NCBI GenBank assembly: GCA_026014665.1 | Contig: JAOZHX010000008.1 | Location: 150,624 to 214,623 of the forward strand | DNA from: Candidatus Bathyarchaeota archaeon | GTDB lineage: Archaea; Thermoproteota; Bathyarchaeia; Bathyarchaeales; Bathycorpusculaceae | Reading direction: 5' to 3' | Length of the DNA stretch: 64,000 nt | Part shown: positions 48,079 to 59,744 of the stretch, one piece after another | Numbering within the stretch: the first letter of the stretch is position 1 | How the letters are laid out: each line of letters starts with the position of its first letter | Notes under the pieces: model-generated | What the model was told of the DNA's origin: nothing | The model's database searches: none | What the model saw: only the letters and a program-made list of their open reading frames with translations | Made by a program: the position numbers and the translations under genes

Positions 48079-50841
48079 CTATGATTTTCTTCTTTTGGAA
48101 GCGACGTATTTGCCGATTTCCAAGGTTCCAAACGCTATCGCCGCAAACAGCACTGCCATTGCCCAATCCAAGAGTTCAGGGGCTCTAACGCCAAAGACCG
48201 CTGAAACAGCGGGAATGTAGAGCACTAATAGTTGCAGCGCCATTGACGAGAGGATTGCATACCAAAGAAACTTGTTCTTGAACAAGCCTACCTTGATCGT
48301 TGGAAACTTTAGTGAACGTGCAGCCAAAGCGTTAGCAAGTTCCATTAGTATGATTGCGGTGAACAGTTGGGTTCTTGCTTCAATAAGTTGATATGCGCTT
48401 TCCCAAGGTCTATAATAGAAATAGCCAAACAGCAACAGTGCACCCATCAGTATCGGGGCTGCGGTCAAGTAAATTTTTACGTCTCGTGTGAATATGCTTT
48501 CCTTAGGATTGCGAGGCTTTCGCTGCATCAAATCTGGGTCACCTGGATCTAACCCCAAAGCTATCGCTGGCAAGCCATCAGTCGTTAGGTTGACCCAAAG
48601 CAACTGAACAGCGGTTAAAGCGATTGTTGCGTTTCCTATGGCTTGTAAGTCTGAGCCAGGTGAAAGGATGCTTGCAAGGTATGGCACCGAGATGACGGCT
48701 ATGAACATAACTAAAATTTCCATGATATTGCATCGCAGCAGATAAGTGAGGTATTTCTTTATGTTATCGTAAATTTCTCTGCCTTCCCTAACCGCTTTCA
48801 CTATGGATGCAAAATTATCGTCAGCAAGCACCATATCCGAGGCTTCCTTGGTAACTTCAGTGCCGCTTATACCCATGGCTATGCCTATGTCAGCCATCTT
48901 GAGAGCTGGCGCGTCATTTACTCCATCGCCTGTCATGGCGACAACTTGGTTCTTGGCTTTCCAAGCTTTCACGATCCTGGTTTTGTGTTCAGGAGCTACC
49001 CGAGCATAAATTGAGATGTTCTCGACTCTTTCGAGAAGCTGCTCATCGCTGATTTTATCGAGTTCGGCGCCAGTCAAGATTTTGTCTTGGTCGTTTTCTC
49101 CTATTAGGTTAAGTTCTCTTGCTACAGCGGTCGCGGTTAGTTTATGGTCACCTGTGATCATTATAACTCTGATTCCTGCGGCTCGGCATAAGTAGATGGC
49201 GTCTTTTACTTCATCGCGTGGAGGGTCAATCATGCCTATTATACCGGCAAAAACAAAATCATATTCATCTTTTTCTTCAAATGGAACGTTTGCTCCTAAT
49301 TCTTTGTATGCGAAACCTAAATTCCGAAGGGCTTGAAGCGCCATGGCTTCAGTCACTTTGTAGAGCTTAACACGAGTGTCTTTTGTTAATTCTTGCTCGA
49401 CACCGTTCAAAAGTATCCTTGAACACCTTTCCAAAACCACTTCGGGAGCCCCCTTCATATACGCTATCCGTCGACCGTCAGGGGTTTGGTGGATCGTAGT
49501 CATGCGTTTTCTTTCTGAAGAAAAAGGAATCTCGGCGATTCGAGGTTCTTCGGTTTCAAGCGTCTCCTTGAAAACGCCTGCTTTTTGACCTGCAACTATG
49601 AGGGCTCCTTCGGTGGGGTCTCCATTGATGGTCCATTTTTCCTTCTCTTTTTGTAATTTAGCATCGTTGCAAAGGTTGGCAACCTTTAATAGCATTTTAA
49701 TTTCTTCGTCGGCGCAGACTGGTTTGCCTTCGCATTGAAACTCGCCATTTGGAGCATAACCGATACCCGTGACTTTTATGAATCGGTCGTTGAGGTATAT
49801 GCGTTGAACAGTCATTTCACCCTTCGTCATGGTTCCAGTTTTATCAGAGCATATGACGCTTGTCGACCCAAGGGTTTCAACCGCAGGTAGACGCTTGACT
49901 ATAGTGTTGACTTTAGCCATGCGGTACATGCCAACTGCAAGAGCCCCCGTAACGATAGCAGGCAATGCTTCAGGAACAGCTGCCACAGCGAGGCTGACTG
50001 CCCACAAAATCATGGTAAGGATGTCTAGACCTTGTATGATTCCGATGATGGCGACACTAAGGCAGACACCGATGGCCAGCAAACCTATCCATTTTCCAAC
50101 ACTGCTCATTCGCTTCTCGAGCGGCGTCGGCTCCTGGCTGGTGGATTGAACCATCTGGGCGATTCTGCCAAATTCCGTTGCCATACCCGTCGTTGTAACA
50201 ACGGCTTTAGCCCTTCCATAAGCAACGATTGTCCCAGTGAAAACCATGTTCTGCATGTCGTTTAGCTCTGTATCCACAGGTAAGGCTTCAATTAATTTAG
50301 CGACGGGTGCTGACTCACCCGTTAAAGCAGCCTCGTCAACCTTGAGGTTAACTGCCTCTACAAGTCGTCCATCTGCAGGTACTTTATCGCCTGTGTTGAG
50401 AACGATGATGTCGCCTGGTACAAGTTGAGACGCAGGAACCTTGATTTCTTTTCCATCTCTAATAACACTGGCGGTCGGAGCAGTCATGCGTTTTAAGGCT
50501 TCCACTGCTTTTTCACCACGGAATTCTTGAGTAAAACCTAAAGCAGCGCTGGCAAGGATGATTGCAAAAATTATAACCGCACCGTAAATTTCTTCCATAG
50601 AATTTTCGTACAAGCCTAAACCTAAGGACAAAAGCATAGCGAGAATAAGGATAACCATAAGAACATCAGTAAACTGTGAGGCAAAAAGCTTGAAGAGGGA
50701 TCTGCCCTTCTCCTTCCTTAGCTCGTTGGGACCGTATTCAGCTAAGCGTTTTTTTGCTTCCTGTGAACTCAATCCTTCCTCATTGGATCTAAGAGTGCTT
50801 AAAACCTCGTCTTTTTTTAGTGAATGCCAAGCTTTCGATAT
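48079..50841 (-). CDS. P-type (P2A-like) cation-transporting ATPase; N-terminus extended to a putative ATA start
   Basis: [61 protein letters not shown]-track start 50772 truncates the conserved N-terminus. Confidence 0.85.
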   Translation of the reverse strand: MSKAWHSLKKDEVLSTLRSNEEGLSSQEAKKRLAEYGPNELRKEKGRSLFKLFASQFTDVLMVILILAMLLSLGLGLYENSMEEIYGAVIIFAIILASAALGFTQEFRGEKAVEALKRMTAPTASVIRDGKEIKVPASQLVPGDIIVLNTGDKVPADGRLVEAVNLKVDEAALTGESAPVAKLIEALPVDTELNDMQNMVFTGTIVAYGRAKAVVTTTGMATEFGRIAQMVQSTSQEPTPLEKRMSSVGKWIGLLAIGVCLSVAIIGIIQGLDILTMILWAVSLAVAAVPEALPAIVTGALAVGMYRMAKVNTIVKRLPAVETLGSTSVICSDKTGTMTKGEMTVQRIYLNDRFIKVTGIGYAPNGEFQCEGKPVCADEEIKMLLKVANLCNDAKLQKEKEKWTINGDPTEGALIVAGQKAGVFKETLETEEPRIAEIPFSSERKRMTTIHQTPDGRRIAYMKGAPEVVLERCSRILLNGVEQELTKDTRVKLYKVTEAMALQALRNLGFAYKELGANVPFEEKDEYDFVFAGIIGMIDPPRDEVKDAIYLCRAAGIRVIMITGDHKLTATAVARELNLIGENDQDKILTGAELDKISDEQLLERVENISIYARVAPEHKTRIVKAWKAKNQVVAMTGDGVNDAPALKMADIGIAMGISGTEVTKEASDMVLADDNFASIVKAVREGREIYDNIKKYLTYLLRCNIMEILVMFIAVISVPYLASILSPGSDLQAIGNATIALTAVQLLWVNLTTDGLPAIALGLDPGDPDLMQRKPRNPKESIFTRDVKIYLTAAPILMGALLLFGYFYYRPWESAYQLIEARTQLFTAIILMELANALAARSLKFPTIKVGLFKNKFLWYAILSSMALQLLVLYIPAVSAVFGVRAPELLDWAMAVLFAAIAFGTLEIGKYVASKRRKS

Positions 50842-50986
50842 CGCCCTTCCAACCCTTAATCGTCGGTTCTGCTTTGAAAGAAGCGTTTATTTTTAATATT
50901 TGTTTCCTTGCAAATTTCTGCTTCTGAACTGACGATGCAGTTCCAGTTCCCATTGAGAATTTGGGTAAATAACTGTTTTAGGTTTT

Positions 50987-53818
50987 TTAGCTCCACTTCC
51001 AAAGCTTCTTGTTCATGGTAAGCTCAGGCAACACAAGCAATCCTAATGATGAGACGCCTATTACGTAGGCAAGGTCTGTGAGGCTTAGAGGGACAAGGTG
51101 GAACAACTGCTGCGTAATCGGCAGGTAACATATGCCTATAGTGGCAACGATAGATATGATTTCCGCAAGTACGAAGAATTTGTTCTTGAATGCATCTTTG
51201 CCCATGCGCCAGACGCTGCGTTTTTCTGAACGGCAGTTCCAAACAACCAGCAACTCGAACATGGCTGCTTGGACGAAGGCGGTTGTCGTTGCTTCCTCGT
51301 AGGTTAATCGTCTTGCCACTTCATCTATTGCTCCGTTGGGCAACATCCAGGGATGCGATGGGAAGAAGTAGTATTCTAAGCTAAAGACCAAGATAGTTCC
51401 AATCGATTGCAGTATAAACGACATGACGATAAACCGTCCCATGCCATGCAGGATGCCTTCACCGGGCTTTCTGGGCGGTCTCTCCATGACATCCACATCT
51501 GGTGGATCAGTTGCCAAAGCCACAGCAGGGGCGCCATCGGTTACAAGGTTAATCCAAAGTATCATCGCAGGAAGCAGCGGCAGTGGAAACAGCCAGTTCC
51601 CAAAGATTCCGCCTAAGAGTGCGAACGAGCCGATGACTAGCAATTCGTCGAAGTTGCATGAGATAAGGAAACGCGCGTATTTGCGTATGTTGTCGTAGAT
51701 GACGCGTCCTTCTTCAACAGCTTTGACTATAGTTGCAAAGTTGTCATCGGTGAGAACTAGGTCGGAGGCTTCTTTTGTGACGTCCGTGCCGGTTATACCC
51801 ATGGAAACACCGACGTCCGCGGATTTAACCGCTGGTGCATCGTTGACGCCATCTCCCGTCATCGCTACTATGTGCCCTTTCTTTTTCCAGGCATTCACAA
51901 TTCGAAGTTTGTGTTCTGGAGCTACTCGAGCATACACTGAGACATATTCAACTTTTTCAGCAAATTCTTCGTCGCTAAGCTGATCTAATTCTGTTCCAGT
52001 TAAGACAAGGTCGCCATCTTGGAATATGCCTACTTCGCGGGCAACAGCGACTGCAGTGAGTTTGTGGTCGCCTGTAATCATCACTGTTTTTATTCCAGCT
52101 TTCCGGCAGATTTTGTTTGCGTCGATGGCTTCTTGCCGGGGCGGGTCAATCATGCCCTGTAAACCTACAAAGACTAAGTCTTTTTCGATGTCGTCATCGC
52201 TGATTTCGTCAATTGAAGAGGGCAGATGTTTGTATGCGAAAGCGAGAACGCGTAATGCACTTCCAGCCAGTTGAGCATTAGCTTCTAAAACCTTGTTTAC
52301 TTTTGCCTCTGTAAGCTTGCTTTCTTTGCCATTCTCCAGGATGAAGCGGCTTCGCTCCAGTATAGTCTCTGGAGCACCCTTCATGTAAGCCACCACCTGC
52401 CCATCCGGTGTTTTATGTACCGTTGTCATGCGTTTTCGTTCAGAGGTAAAGGGAACCTCACGAATACGTGGGTACGCTTCATCTACCTCTCGTTTTATTA
52501 TGCAAGCTTTTTCTGCAGCGGTTATGAGAGCACCTTCGGTTGGATCGCCGAAGATTTCGTATCCTCCATTTTCAGTTTTCTTTCTTAGTTGAGCGTTATT
52601 GTTTAATAGGCCCATCCTGAAGAGAAGTTCGGCTTCAGGTTTTGGTTTAACTATGGTTCCGTTTTGAACACATTCGCCTTTGGGTTCGTAACCAACGCCG
52701 GTAAGTTCCAAAAATTCACCGTCAGCGTAGATCTCCCTAACAGTCATTTCACCTTTAGTTATTGTGCCTGTTTTGTCTGAGCAGATAACAGTTACAGCTC
52801 CCAGACTCTCTGCAGAGGATAACTTGCGGACTATAGCATTGCGCCTTGCGAATTCGCGCGCTCCCAAAGCTAGGGCAACAGTGACGATTGCCGGTAGACC
52901 TTCTGGAACGGCTGAAATTGCCAGCGAAATGGCGGACATGAACGCTAAGATGAAATCACCAGGTATGAATTGACCTGATCGTATAAAATCAAAGATTTCG
53001 AGAGCAAAAATTAAGACGCAAACGCCGACTACAATTCGGGCAAGCTTTCCTGCAAACTTGTTCAGTTTCCTTTGCAGTGGGGTCTCTTCTTCCTCGGTGG
53101 TTTGAACCATTTCAGCGATTTTACCGAACTCAGTTTTCATGCCTGTATTAACTACAACTGCTTTGCCGCGTCCATAAACAACATGCGTTGCAGTGAATAT
53201 CATGTTGTGTCTTTCAGAAATGGGAGCTGCATCATTGACAGGGCCGGTGGTCTTATTCACAGGGGTTGATTCGCCAGTCAGGATGGCTTCGTTCGTCTTT
53301 AATTCGATGGCTTCCATGACGCGGGCGTCAGCAGGTACATGGTCACCTGACTCCAAAACCAATATGTCGCCGGGAACGAGTTCTTTGGCAGGGATTAGAA
53401 CTTCTTTTCCATCGCGGACGACTCGCGCTTTTGGCGCAGTTAGTTTTTTCATAGCTTCTAAGGCTTTTTCTGTGCGGTACTCCTGAACAAAACCTGTAAT
53501 CGCAACCAAGAGCACAATTATACCGATGATTAAGGCGTCGGCAAAAGCTTCCAAGACACCTTCAGCTACACCCGTTAAAATATCATAGTAGCCTATGACC
53601 GCAGAAATAATGGTTGCAGCAATCAAAAGTAAAATAAAGACATCTTTAAACTCGCCCAAAAACATGCTGAGGGCGCTTCGACGTTTTTTGGCAACCAGCT
53701 CGTTGTAACCGCTTTTTCTAAGTCGTTCCTGAGCTTCTTGGCTGCTTAAGCCTTTACTGGTAACGTTTAGTTCGCTTGTGACCTCTTCAACCGATTTGCC
53801 ATGCCACTGTGTCCCCAT
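50987..53818 (-). CDS. P-type (P2A-like, Ca2+-ATPase-type) cation-transporting ATPase
   Basis: [57 protein letters not shown]; start MGTQWHGKS just downstream of TATA element CTTATATAG. Confidence 0.93.
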   Translation of the reverse strand: MGTQWHGKSVEEVTSELNVTSKGLSSQEAQERLRKSGYNELVAKKRRSALSMFLGEFKDVFILLLIAATIISAVIGYYDILTGVAEGVLEAFADALIIGIIVLLVAITGFVQEYRTEKALEAMKKLTAPKARVVRDGKEVLIPAKELVPGDILVLESGDHVPADARVMEAIELKTNEAILTGESTPVNKTTGPVNDAAPISERHNMIFTATHVVYGRGKAVVVNTGMKTEFGKIAEMVQTTEEEETPLQRKLNKFAGKLARIVVGVCVLIFALEIFDFIRSGQFIPGDFILAFMSAISLAISAVPEGLPAIVTVALALGAREFARRNAIVRKLSSAESLGAVTVICSDKTGTITKGEMTVREIYADGEFLELTGVGYEPKGECVQNGTIVKPKPEAELLFRMGLLNNNAQLRKKTENGGYEIFGDPTEGALITAAEKACIIKREVDEAYPRIREVPFTSERKRMTTVHKTPDGQVVAYMKGAPETILERSRFILENGKESKLTEAKVNKVLEANAQLAGSALRVLAFAYKHLPSSIDEISDDDIEKDLVFVGLQGMIDPPRQEAIDANKICRKAGIKTVMITGDHKLTAVAVAREVGIFQDGDLVLTGTELDQLSDEEFAEKVEYVSVYARVAPEHKLRIVNAWKKKGHIVAMTGDGVNDAPAVKSADVGVSMGITGTDVTKEASDLVLTDDNFATIVKAVEEGRVIYDNIRKYARFLISCNFDELLVIGSFALLGGIFGNWLFPLPLLPAMILWINLVTDGAPAVALATDPPDVDVMERPPRKPGEGILHGMGRFIVMSFILQSIGTILVFSLEYYFFPSHPWMLPNGAIDEVARRLTYEEATTTAFVQAAMFELLVVWNCRSEKRSVWRMGKDAFKNKFFVLAEIISIVATIGICYLPITQQLFHLVPLSLTDLAYVIGVSSLGLLVLPELTMNKKLWKWS

Positions 53819-53961
53819 ACCGCCCACCATTAACCGCTTCTCTATATAAGGTTGAATATTGCACTCCGTTCTGATTATAAGCCTTTGGTATAGGTGAATA
53901 AAAGCTAATAAACAAGTTACAATAAACACGAACAGCTAAGCAATAAATTAAGGTGAAAGGT

Positions 53962-56037
53962 ATGGATCCATGGTTGATAGCACCAATAGCTGCAATAATC
54001 TCAATCTTCGTAGGACTCTACTTCTATCGATATGTTGAAAAACAAAGCAGCGGAACAGAAAGAATGCGTGAAATTTCAGATGCCATCAGAACAGGCTCGA
54101 AAGCGTTCATAAAAAGAGAGTACACGACGCTAGCTTATTTCGTAGGAGTAATAGCGGTTCTATTATTGATTTTTCTGCCGTCACCGATATGGGCTGCGGA
54201 AAACCCCCTCAACAACGTTGCCCTAGCGCTTTCATACGTTTTCGGATCAGCATTCTCAGCATTAGCAGGATACTTGGGCTTAAGCATCGCAACAAAAGCT
54301 AACGCAAAAGTCGCCCACGGAGCACAAGAAGGCCTCAACAGAGCGTTTCCAATTGGTTTCCGAGGCGGCGCAGTCATGGGATTCTCAGTTGTGGGCATAG
54401 GCTTACTCGGCATCAGTATCGTATATCTTTTAACGGGCAATCCGGAAACAGTATTAGGCTTCAGTTTCGGCGCCAGTGCATTAGCACTATTTGCAAAGGC
54501 AGGGGGCGGAATATACACTAAAACCGCAGACATCAGCGCGGACCTCGTTGGAAAAATAGAACTTGATTTGCCAGAAGATGATCCCAGAAACCCTGCAGTC
54601 ATCGCTGACAATGTTGGCGACAACGTTGGCGACGTAGCTGGCATGGGCGCCGACCTCTTTGACTCGTACGTTGCAAGCATAGTGGCGGTTATGATTTTGG
54701 GCGCTGCACTCTCGTTAGGCGGAAGCACCATCTATATTCAGATACCGTTGGTGTTTGCAGGCATAGGCATATTTGCTTCGATAATCGGCTCTTTATCAAT
54801 TAGAATTGGCAAGAAAGGAAACCCAGGCTACGCACTTAACATGGGCACGTACATAACTTGCGCTATCTTTGCAATTCTAACAGCCATATCGACGTACTAT
54901 CTTGGCTACGATTGGAGAATCTGGGGCGCTGCCACTATCGGATTGGTTGCAGGAGTCATAATCGGCGTAACCACAGATTACTTTACCTCAGAAGACAAAG
55001 CACCCGTACTAAAAACAGCGGTAGCATCAAAAAGTGGTCCAGCGATTAACATAATTACTGGCTTCTCGTATGGGCTGCGCAGCATAATTCTACCTTTGAT
55101 CGGCATTGGAATCGCTGCAGCGGTTTCATACAAGTTGCTGGAGCCTTTAGGTGGTCTCACTTTCGGGGTATTTGGAATTGCCATGGCTGCGGTAGGTATG
55201 CTTTCAATCGTTGGCTTGACAGTTTCAAATGATGCTTATGGTCCAATCGTTGATAACGCCAAAGGCGTAGCTGAGCAATCGGGGCTAAGCGAAGAAGTAA
55301 TAGCGATAACCGATGAGTTGGATGCTGCAGGCAACACTGCCAAGGCAATTACGAAGGGCTTTGCAATTGGAGCGGCAGGATTAACCGTTATTTCACTGTT
55401 AGCTGCCTTCCAAGAAATCGCATCAAGGGCTGGGCATGTTGCGGTTTTTGACATTATGGACCCTATGGTTCTTTTGGGCGCACTCATAGGCGTAGCCATT
55501 CCTGCGGTATTCTCGGCGATGCTGATGCTTGGTGTGGGAAGAAATGCGGAAAGAATGATAGCTGAGATTCGCAGGCAATTCAATGAAATTCCAGGGTTGC
55601 GAGAAGGCAAACCAGGCGTCAAACCCGACTATGCAAGATGTGTTGATATAGCGACTGTGGGGGCAATCAAGGAGTTGATGCCTGCAAGCGTTGTCATAAT
55701 CGTTGCCACATTAATTATCGGCTTCGTCGGCGGAATCAACGCTTTAGGCGGTTTCTTAGCAGGTGCAATATTATCTAGCCTTCTGTTGGCGCTGCTTATG
55801 GCAAATGCAGGCGCATTGTGGGATAACGCAAAGAAACTCATAGAAACAGGCGTCCATGGCGGCAAAGGTTCAGAAGCTCATAAGGCAGCAGTCGTCGGTG
55901 ACACAGTCGGTGACCCATTCAAAGATACCGCTGGGCCTTCTTTGAATACAATGATTACGGTGATGTCTTTGGTTGCTTCCTTGTTTGCAGCATTGATAGT
56001 ACAGTATAATCTGCTTAGCTTGCTGGGATTAGCCTAA
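53962..56037 (+). CDS. hppA: membrane-bound proton-translocating pyrophosphatase (K+-independent type predicted)
   Basis: [66 protein letters not shown]. Confidence 0.96.
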   Translation: MDPWLIAPIAAIISIFVGLYFYRYVEKQSSGTERMREISDAIRTGSKAFIKREYTTLAYFVGVIAVLLLIFLPSPIWAAENPLNNVALALSYVFGSAFSALAGYLGLSIATKANAKVAHGAQEGLNRAFPIGFRGGAVMGFSVVGIGLLGISIVYLLTGNPETVLGFSFGASALALFAKAGGGIYTKTADISADLVGKIELDLPEDDPRNPAVIADNVGDNVGDVAGMGADLFDSYVASIVAVMILGAALSLGGSTIYIQIPLVFAGIGIFASIIGSLSIRIGKKGNPGYALNMGTYITCAIFAILTAISTYYLGYDWRIWGAATIGLVAGVIIGVTTDYFTSEDKAPVLKTAVASKSGPAINIITGFSYGLRSIILPLIGIGIAAAVSYKLLEPLGGLTFGVFGIAMAAVGMLSIVGLTVSNDAYGPIVDNAKGVAEQSGLSEEVIAITDELDAAGNTAKAITKGFAIGAAGLTVISLLAAFQEIASRAGHVAVFDIMDPMVLLGALIGVAIPAVFSAMLMLGVGRNAERMIAEIRRQFNEIPGLREGKPGVKPDYARCVDIATVGAIKELMPASVVIIVATLIIGFVGGINALGGFLAGAILSSLLLALLMANAGALWDNAKKLIETGVHGGKGSEAHKAAVVGDTVGDPFKDTAGPSLNTMITVMSLVASLFAALIVQYNLLSLLGLA

Positions 56038-56073
56038 ATTTCCCATTTTTAATTTTTTTACTGGTGAAAAGTA

Positions 56074-56646
56074 TCAACACTCGCTGTCGATATCAAGGGA
56101 TAATTCGGGGTGTAGCTGATGGTAGATTCTGCTATGAAGAAAAACAGAGGTTGCGCCAGCGATCAGCGCTGCAAGACCCAAGAGGTAAAGTGTCCATGAA
56201 AGGGCTGCTCCGTTGCGCATTATCTGTTTTTGCCACTCCCAGGGAAAATCAACCAGGTTTCCAAGCGGCCATGCACCGATAACTATGTATGTGAAACCAA
56301 ACACCACTAACAATATGGCTATGTGTTCTTTGTCGTTTATTTCATGAGCACTTATGCCTCGGAGAGCGTAAACACAAAGCGCTAATGTTCCAACTATCAA
56401 AGCGGGAAAACTTGTTACGAAAAAAATTGGGTGAATTAAACTGCGGGGTAACAGGGTTGGAGTTGCCGGCGGTGGGTAACTGACGAGGTCTTTGCCCCAA
56501 TCTGCAACGGTCCAACCGCTCAAAATTACGGTTGACAGGTAGAATCCACCGTAAGCTGCCATTAGCAGACTTATGGAAACCTTGTGACGCTTCAAATAAC
56601 TGGCAATTCGAGAGGCGACGGGCTGCTTTTGGCTGTCACTGCTCAT
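56074..56646 (-). CDS. polytopic membrane protein, hypothetical
   Basis: 190-aa, about 4 TM segments. Confidence 0.7.
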   Translation of the reverse strand: MSSDSQKQPVASRIASYLKRHKVSISLLMAAYGGFYLSTVILSGWTVADWGKDLVSYPPPATPTLLPRSLIHPIFFVTSFPALIVGTLALCVYALRGISAHEINDKEHIAILLVVFGFTYIVIGAWPLGNLVDFPWEWQKQIMRNGAALSWTLYLLGLAALIAGATSVFLHSRIYHQLHPELSLDIDSEC

Positions 56647-56765
56647 ATGGCATCCTTAGCGCTTTATTAGTATGCATGGTCAATTAATATATTGGTTTTT
56701 GGGTTCGCCACAAAGTACTAAAGCACAGAATAAGAAAAGGTAAGTATTGTTTTAAGGTGCAAAAA

Positions 56766-57467
56766 ATGAAGTTTGAAACCACAGTTCTGAAAGTAATTCC
56801 TCGGACTCATGATGTATCAAGTTTCCGTTTTCCAAGACCCAGCGGATTGGATTACAAGCCAGGGCAGTTCCTTTACATAACCCTTAAACAGGGCGAAAAA
56901 GAGCTAAGCAAACATTTCAGCTTCAGCAGCAGCCCCACAGAATTGGATTTTATAGAGTTCACTAAAAAACTAAGTGATAGCGAGTTCTCAACCGCATTGA
57001 GAGCACTTAAAGCTGGGGATTGGGCGAGAATCGACGCACCATACGGACGATTTACCTTCGAAGGCGAATACCCAAAAATTGCCTTGCTCAGCGGCGGCAT
57101 CGGCATAACCCCCTTCATGAGCATATGCAAAAACGCCACTGATAAGGGCTTGCCAAGCAAAATCACACTTTTCTATGGTTGTCGAACAGAAAAAGACATC
57201 GTATTTAGAAAAGAATTCGAGGAAATGGCACAGAAGAATAATAACCTCAAAATCGTTTTCACCCTCAACGAAGCCTCAACGGATTGGAAAGGCACAACAG
57301 GCAATATCAACGCTGACATGATTAAGCGGGAACTGCCAGATTACAAAGACAACATTTTCTTTGCTTGCGGTCCCCCAGGCATGGTAAAAGCTATGGAAGC
57401 GCTTGTTGAGGCTCTTGGTTTGCCTAAAACACAGCTAAAACTGGAGTATTTCACAGGTTACACATAG
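56766..57467 (+). CDS. FAD/NAD(P)-binding ferredoxin-reductase-type oxidoreductase
   Basis: YKPGQFLYITL..KHFSFSSSP (FAD), LLSGGIGITPFMSI and FFACGPPGMVKAM (NAD(P)). Confidence 0.9.
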   Translation: MKFETTVLKVIPRTHDVSSFRFPRPSGLDYKPGQFLYITLKQGEKELSKHFSFSSSPTELDFIEFTKKLSDSEFSTALRALKAGDWARIDAPYGRFTFEGEYPKIALLSGGIGITPFMSICKNATDKGLPSKITLFYGCRTEKDIVFRKEFEEMAQKNNNLKIVFTLNEASTDWKGTTGNINADMIKRELPDYKDNIFFACGPPGMVKAMEALVEALGLPKTQLKLEYFTGYT

Positions 57468-57522
57468 CATTGCAGCTGGGTAAACGTTAAACCTTAAGAA
57501 CTGCTAACCCCAACTAAGCAAC

Positions 57523-58659
57523 ATGCAAAAGGTCGCCAACCTAAAAGAACTAATCAAAAGCGTACCTGAACCCGCAAAGATAGCGGTTCTCATTGTCTTG
57601 TTATCCAAAATTATAATCCTATCAACAGCCTATAACGCCACCTACGTCAACGAGGGGGGCGGACCACCGTTGGCAATCCTCCAGAATCTCTTCAACCGCT
57701 GGGACGCCTCCAACTACGTTGACATCGCAAAAAATGGGTATGTAAACACAGGCAACGAAGCGAACTTCATAGTGTTCTTTCCGCTCTACCCGTTGCTGAT
57801 AAAAGCATTCACGTTTGACTTTGCATACGCAAACATCGTGGCGCTGGCAATAAGCAACGTTAGCAGTCTGATCGCTTTTCTCTACCTATATAAACTTGCA
57901 AAACTTGAGTTTAACCAAAACGTAGCTGTAAAATCTGTGCTTTTACTAAGTTTCTTTCCATTGGCATATTTTCTCTGCGTACCCTACACCGAGGGCCTCT
58001 TTTTTGCTTTAGTAATCTCTGGATTCTACTATGCACGTTTGGGCAGATGGCACCTTGTGGGTTTAATTGGTTTCTTGGCGGCTTTAACACGGCTTGCTGG
58101 GCTTTTGCTTTTACCTGTTTTTCTGGTTGAGTATTTACATCAGCAAGGTTGGAAGCCGAAAAAAATTGGTTGGAGCGCTCTTGCGCCGTTTTCAGCTTTG
58201 GCCGGTTTCCTAATCTACCTCAACATTAACAATCAGATTACGGGTAGTCCCTTCACTTTTATGGCGATTGAGTCTGAACACTGGTTTAACAGGCTTGACC
58301 CGATATCTGGTTTAAAGAGCGCGTGGTGGTGGGCAACGCAATCAGGTTATCCGTCGAACCTTGCAATCGGCATAGCACCATTGGTTTTTGCTTTCTTTGG
58401 GTTTGCTATGGTTGGCTTGGCAGTTTGGCGACGTTTACGACCATCCTATGCCATTTACATGTTTCTTTCTTGGGGCTTAGCTGTTTCTACGGCATGGTGG
58501 ATTAGCGTGCCCCGCTACATCATGGCTATGTTTCCCATGTTTTTCCTGTTGAGTTTACTGATTAAACGAAAAGCTGCCTTTGCTGCAGTTGCGGCTGCAT
58601 CTTGTGTCGCACTGCTTTATTTTACTGTACTTTTCGCCATCGGTTGGTGGGCATTCTAA
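57523..58659 (+). CDS. PIG-V-like (GPI mannosyltransferase 2 family) integral membrane mannosyltransferase
   Basis: NRWDASNYVDIAKNGYV, FFPLYPLLIKAF, FPLAYFLCVPYTEGLFFAL, SVPRYIMAMFPMF. Confidence 0.85.
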   Translation: MQKVANLKELIKSVPEPAKIAVLIVLLSKIIILSTAYNATYVNEGGGPPLAILQNLFNRWDASNYVDIAKNGYVNTGNEANFIVFFPLYPLLIKAFTFDFAYANIVALAISNVSSLIAFLYLYKLAKLEFNQNVAVKSVLLLSFFPLAYFLCVPYTEGLFFALVISGFYYARLGRWHLVGLIGFLAALTRLAGLLLLPVFLVEYLHQQGWKPKKIGWSALAPFSALAGFLIYLNINNQITGSPFTFMAIESEHWFNRLDPISGLKSAWWWATQSGYPSNLAIGIAPLVFAFFGFAMVGLAVWRRLRPSYAIYMFLSWGLAVSTAWWISVPRYIMAMFPMFFLLSLLIKRKAAFAAVAAASCVALLYFTVLFAIGWWAF

Positions 58660-58760
58660 ACAGAGTCTACAGGTACATTCTTAAATTAAATCAAATAAAA
58701 TTTCAGCATATTTTAGTTAAACGTTGAATAATTAATAAAACGAAAACAAAAAGGGAAAAA

Positions 58761-59729
58761 TTAAACTGAAGATTCGCATTTCTGAAGTAGACGTTGCCAG
58801 CGCTCATCTGTTAACCGCTGAATCTCATCGAGCACATGCTTATTTTGCGGTGTAAAGAGGTGGCGGAATCTACCTTGACCTGCAAGGTAATCTTTCACTG
58901 GTTTCTTCTTTTGCGGTGCCAAAGCAATCAGTTTGCTCGGTATTGATAGTTGTCGTTTTCCATTGATTGCTTCCCAAACAGGGAACACACAGGATTCCAC
59001 AGCGAGTTTCGCGTATTCCATGGTTTTTGCCGGTTCACTTCTCCAACCACGAGGACAAGGAGCAAACACATGCAGAAACGCTGGGCCCTCAACCTCTAAA
59101 CCTTTCCGCACTTTAGTAAGCATGTCTTTCCAATAGTACGGTGTTGCCGTCGCCACGTATTCCATCTCATGAGCCAACATAATTTCAGTTATCGGCTTTT
59201 TCTTCTCTATCTTACCAGGGATAACTTTGCCTGCAGGAGTAGTTGTTGTTGCCGCTCCAATTGGAGTGCCTCCGCTTCGCTGAATCCCAGTGTTCATGTA
59301 TCCTTCGTTATCGTAGAGCACAAAGAGGAAGTCATGTCCACGTTCAACTGCGCCTGATAGGGCCTGCAACCCGATGTCATAGGTTCCGCCGTCGCCAGCC
59401 AACGCAATGATGTCGATGTGCTGCTTAGCTTTGCCCTTCCTTCGCATCGCTTTAAGTGCAGCATCAATTCCAGCAGCGTTTGCAGCAGCCGTTTCAAAAG
59501 CTGTGTGCAACCATGGCAAAGCCCAAGATGTGTATGGATAGATTGATGAAACGACTTCCATGCAGCCGGTTGCTTCAGTCACAATCGTAGGTCCCCGGGT
59601 CGCCTTCATGATTAAACGCAACACGCCAGCGGGTCCACACCCTGCGCATGCCCTGTGCCCAGAGAGAAATAGATCTGGTTTTGCTGCAATATCTTTGGCT
59701 GTGAATTTCCATTCTTGTGTTGTTGTCAA
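58761..59729 (-). CDS. porB: pyruvate:ferredoxin oxidoreductase beta subunit
   Basis: GHRACAGCGPAGVLRLIMKA..., ALAGDGGTYDIGLQALSGAVERGHDFLFVLYDNEGYMNTG. Confidence 0.95.
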   Translation of the reverse strand: MTTTQEWKFTAKDIAAKPDLFLSGHRACAGCGPAGVLRLIMKATRGPTIVTEATGCMEVVSSIYPYTSWALPWLHTAFETAAANAAGIDAALKAMRRKGKAKQHIDIIALAGDGGTYDIGLQALSGAVERGHDFLFVLYDNEGYMNTGIQRSGGTPIGAATTTTPAGKVIPGKIEKKKPITEIMLAHEMEYVATATPYYWKDMLTKVRKGLEVEGPAFLHVFAPCPRGWRSEPAKTMEYAKLAVESCVFPVWEAINGKRQLSIPSKLIALAPQKKKPVKDYLAGQGRFRHLFTPQNKHVLDEIQRLTDERWQRLLQKCESSV

Positions 59730-59744
59730 CTTGTTTTTCCTCCT

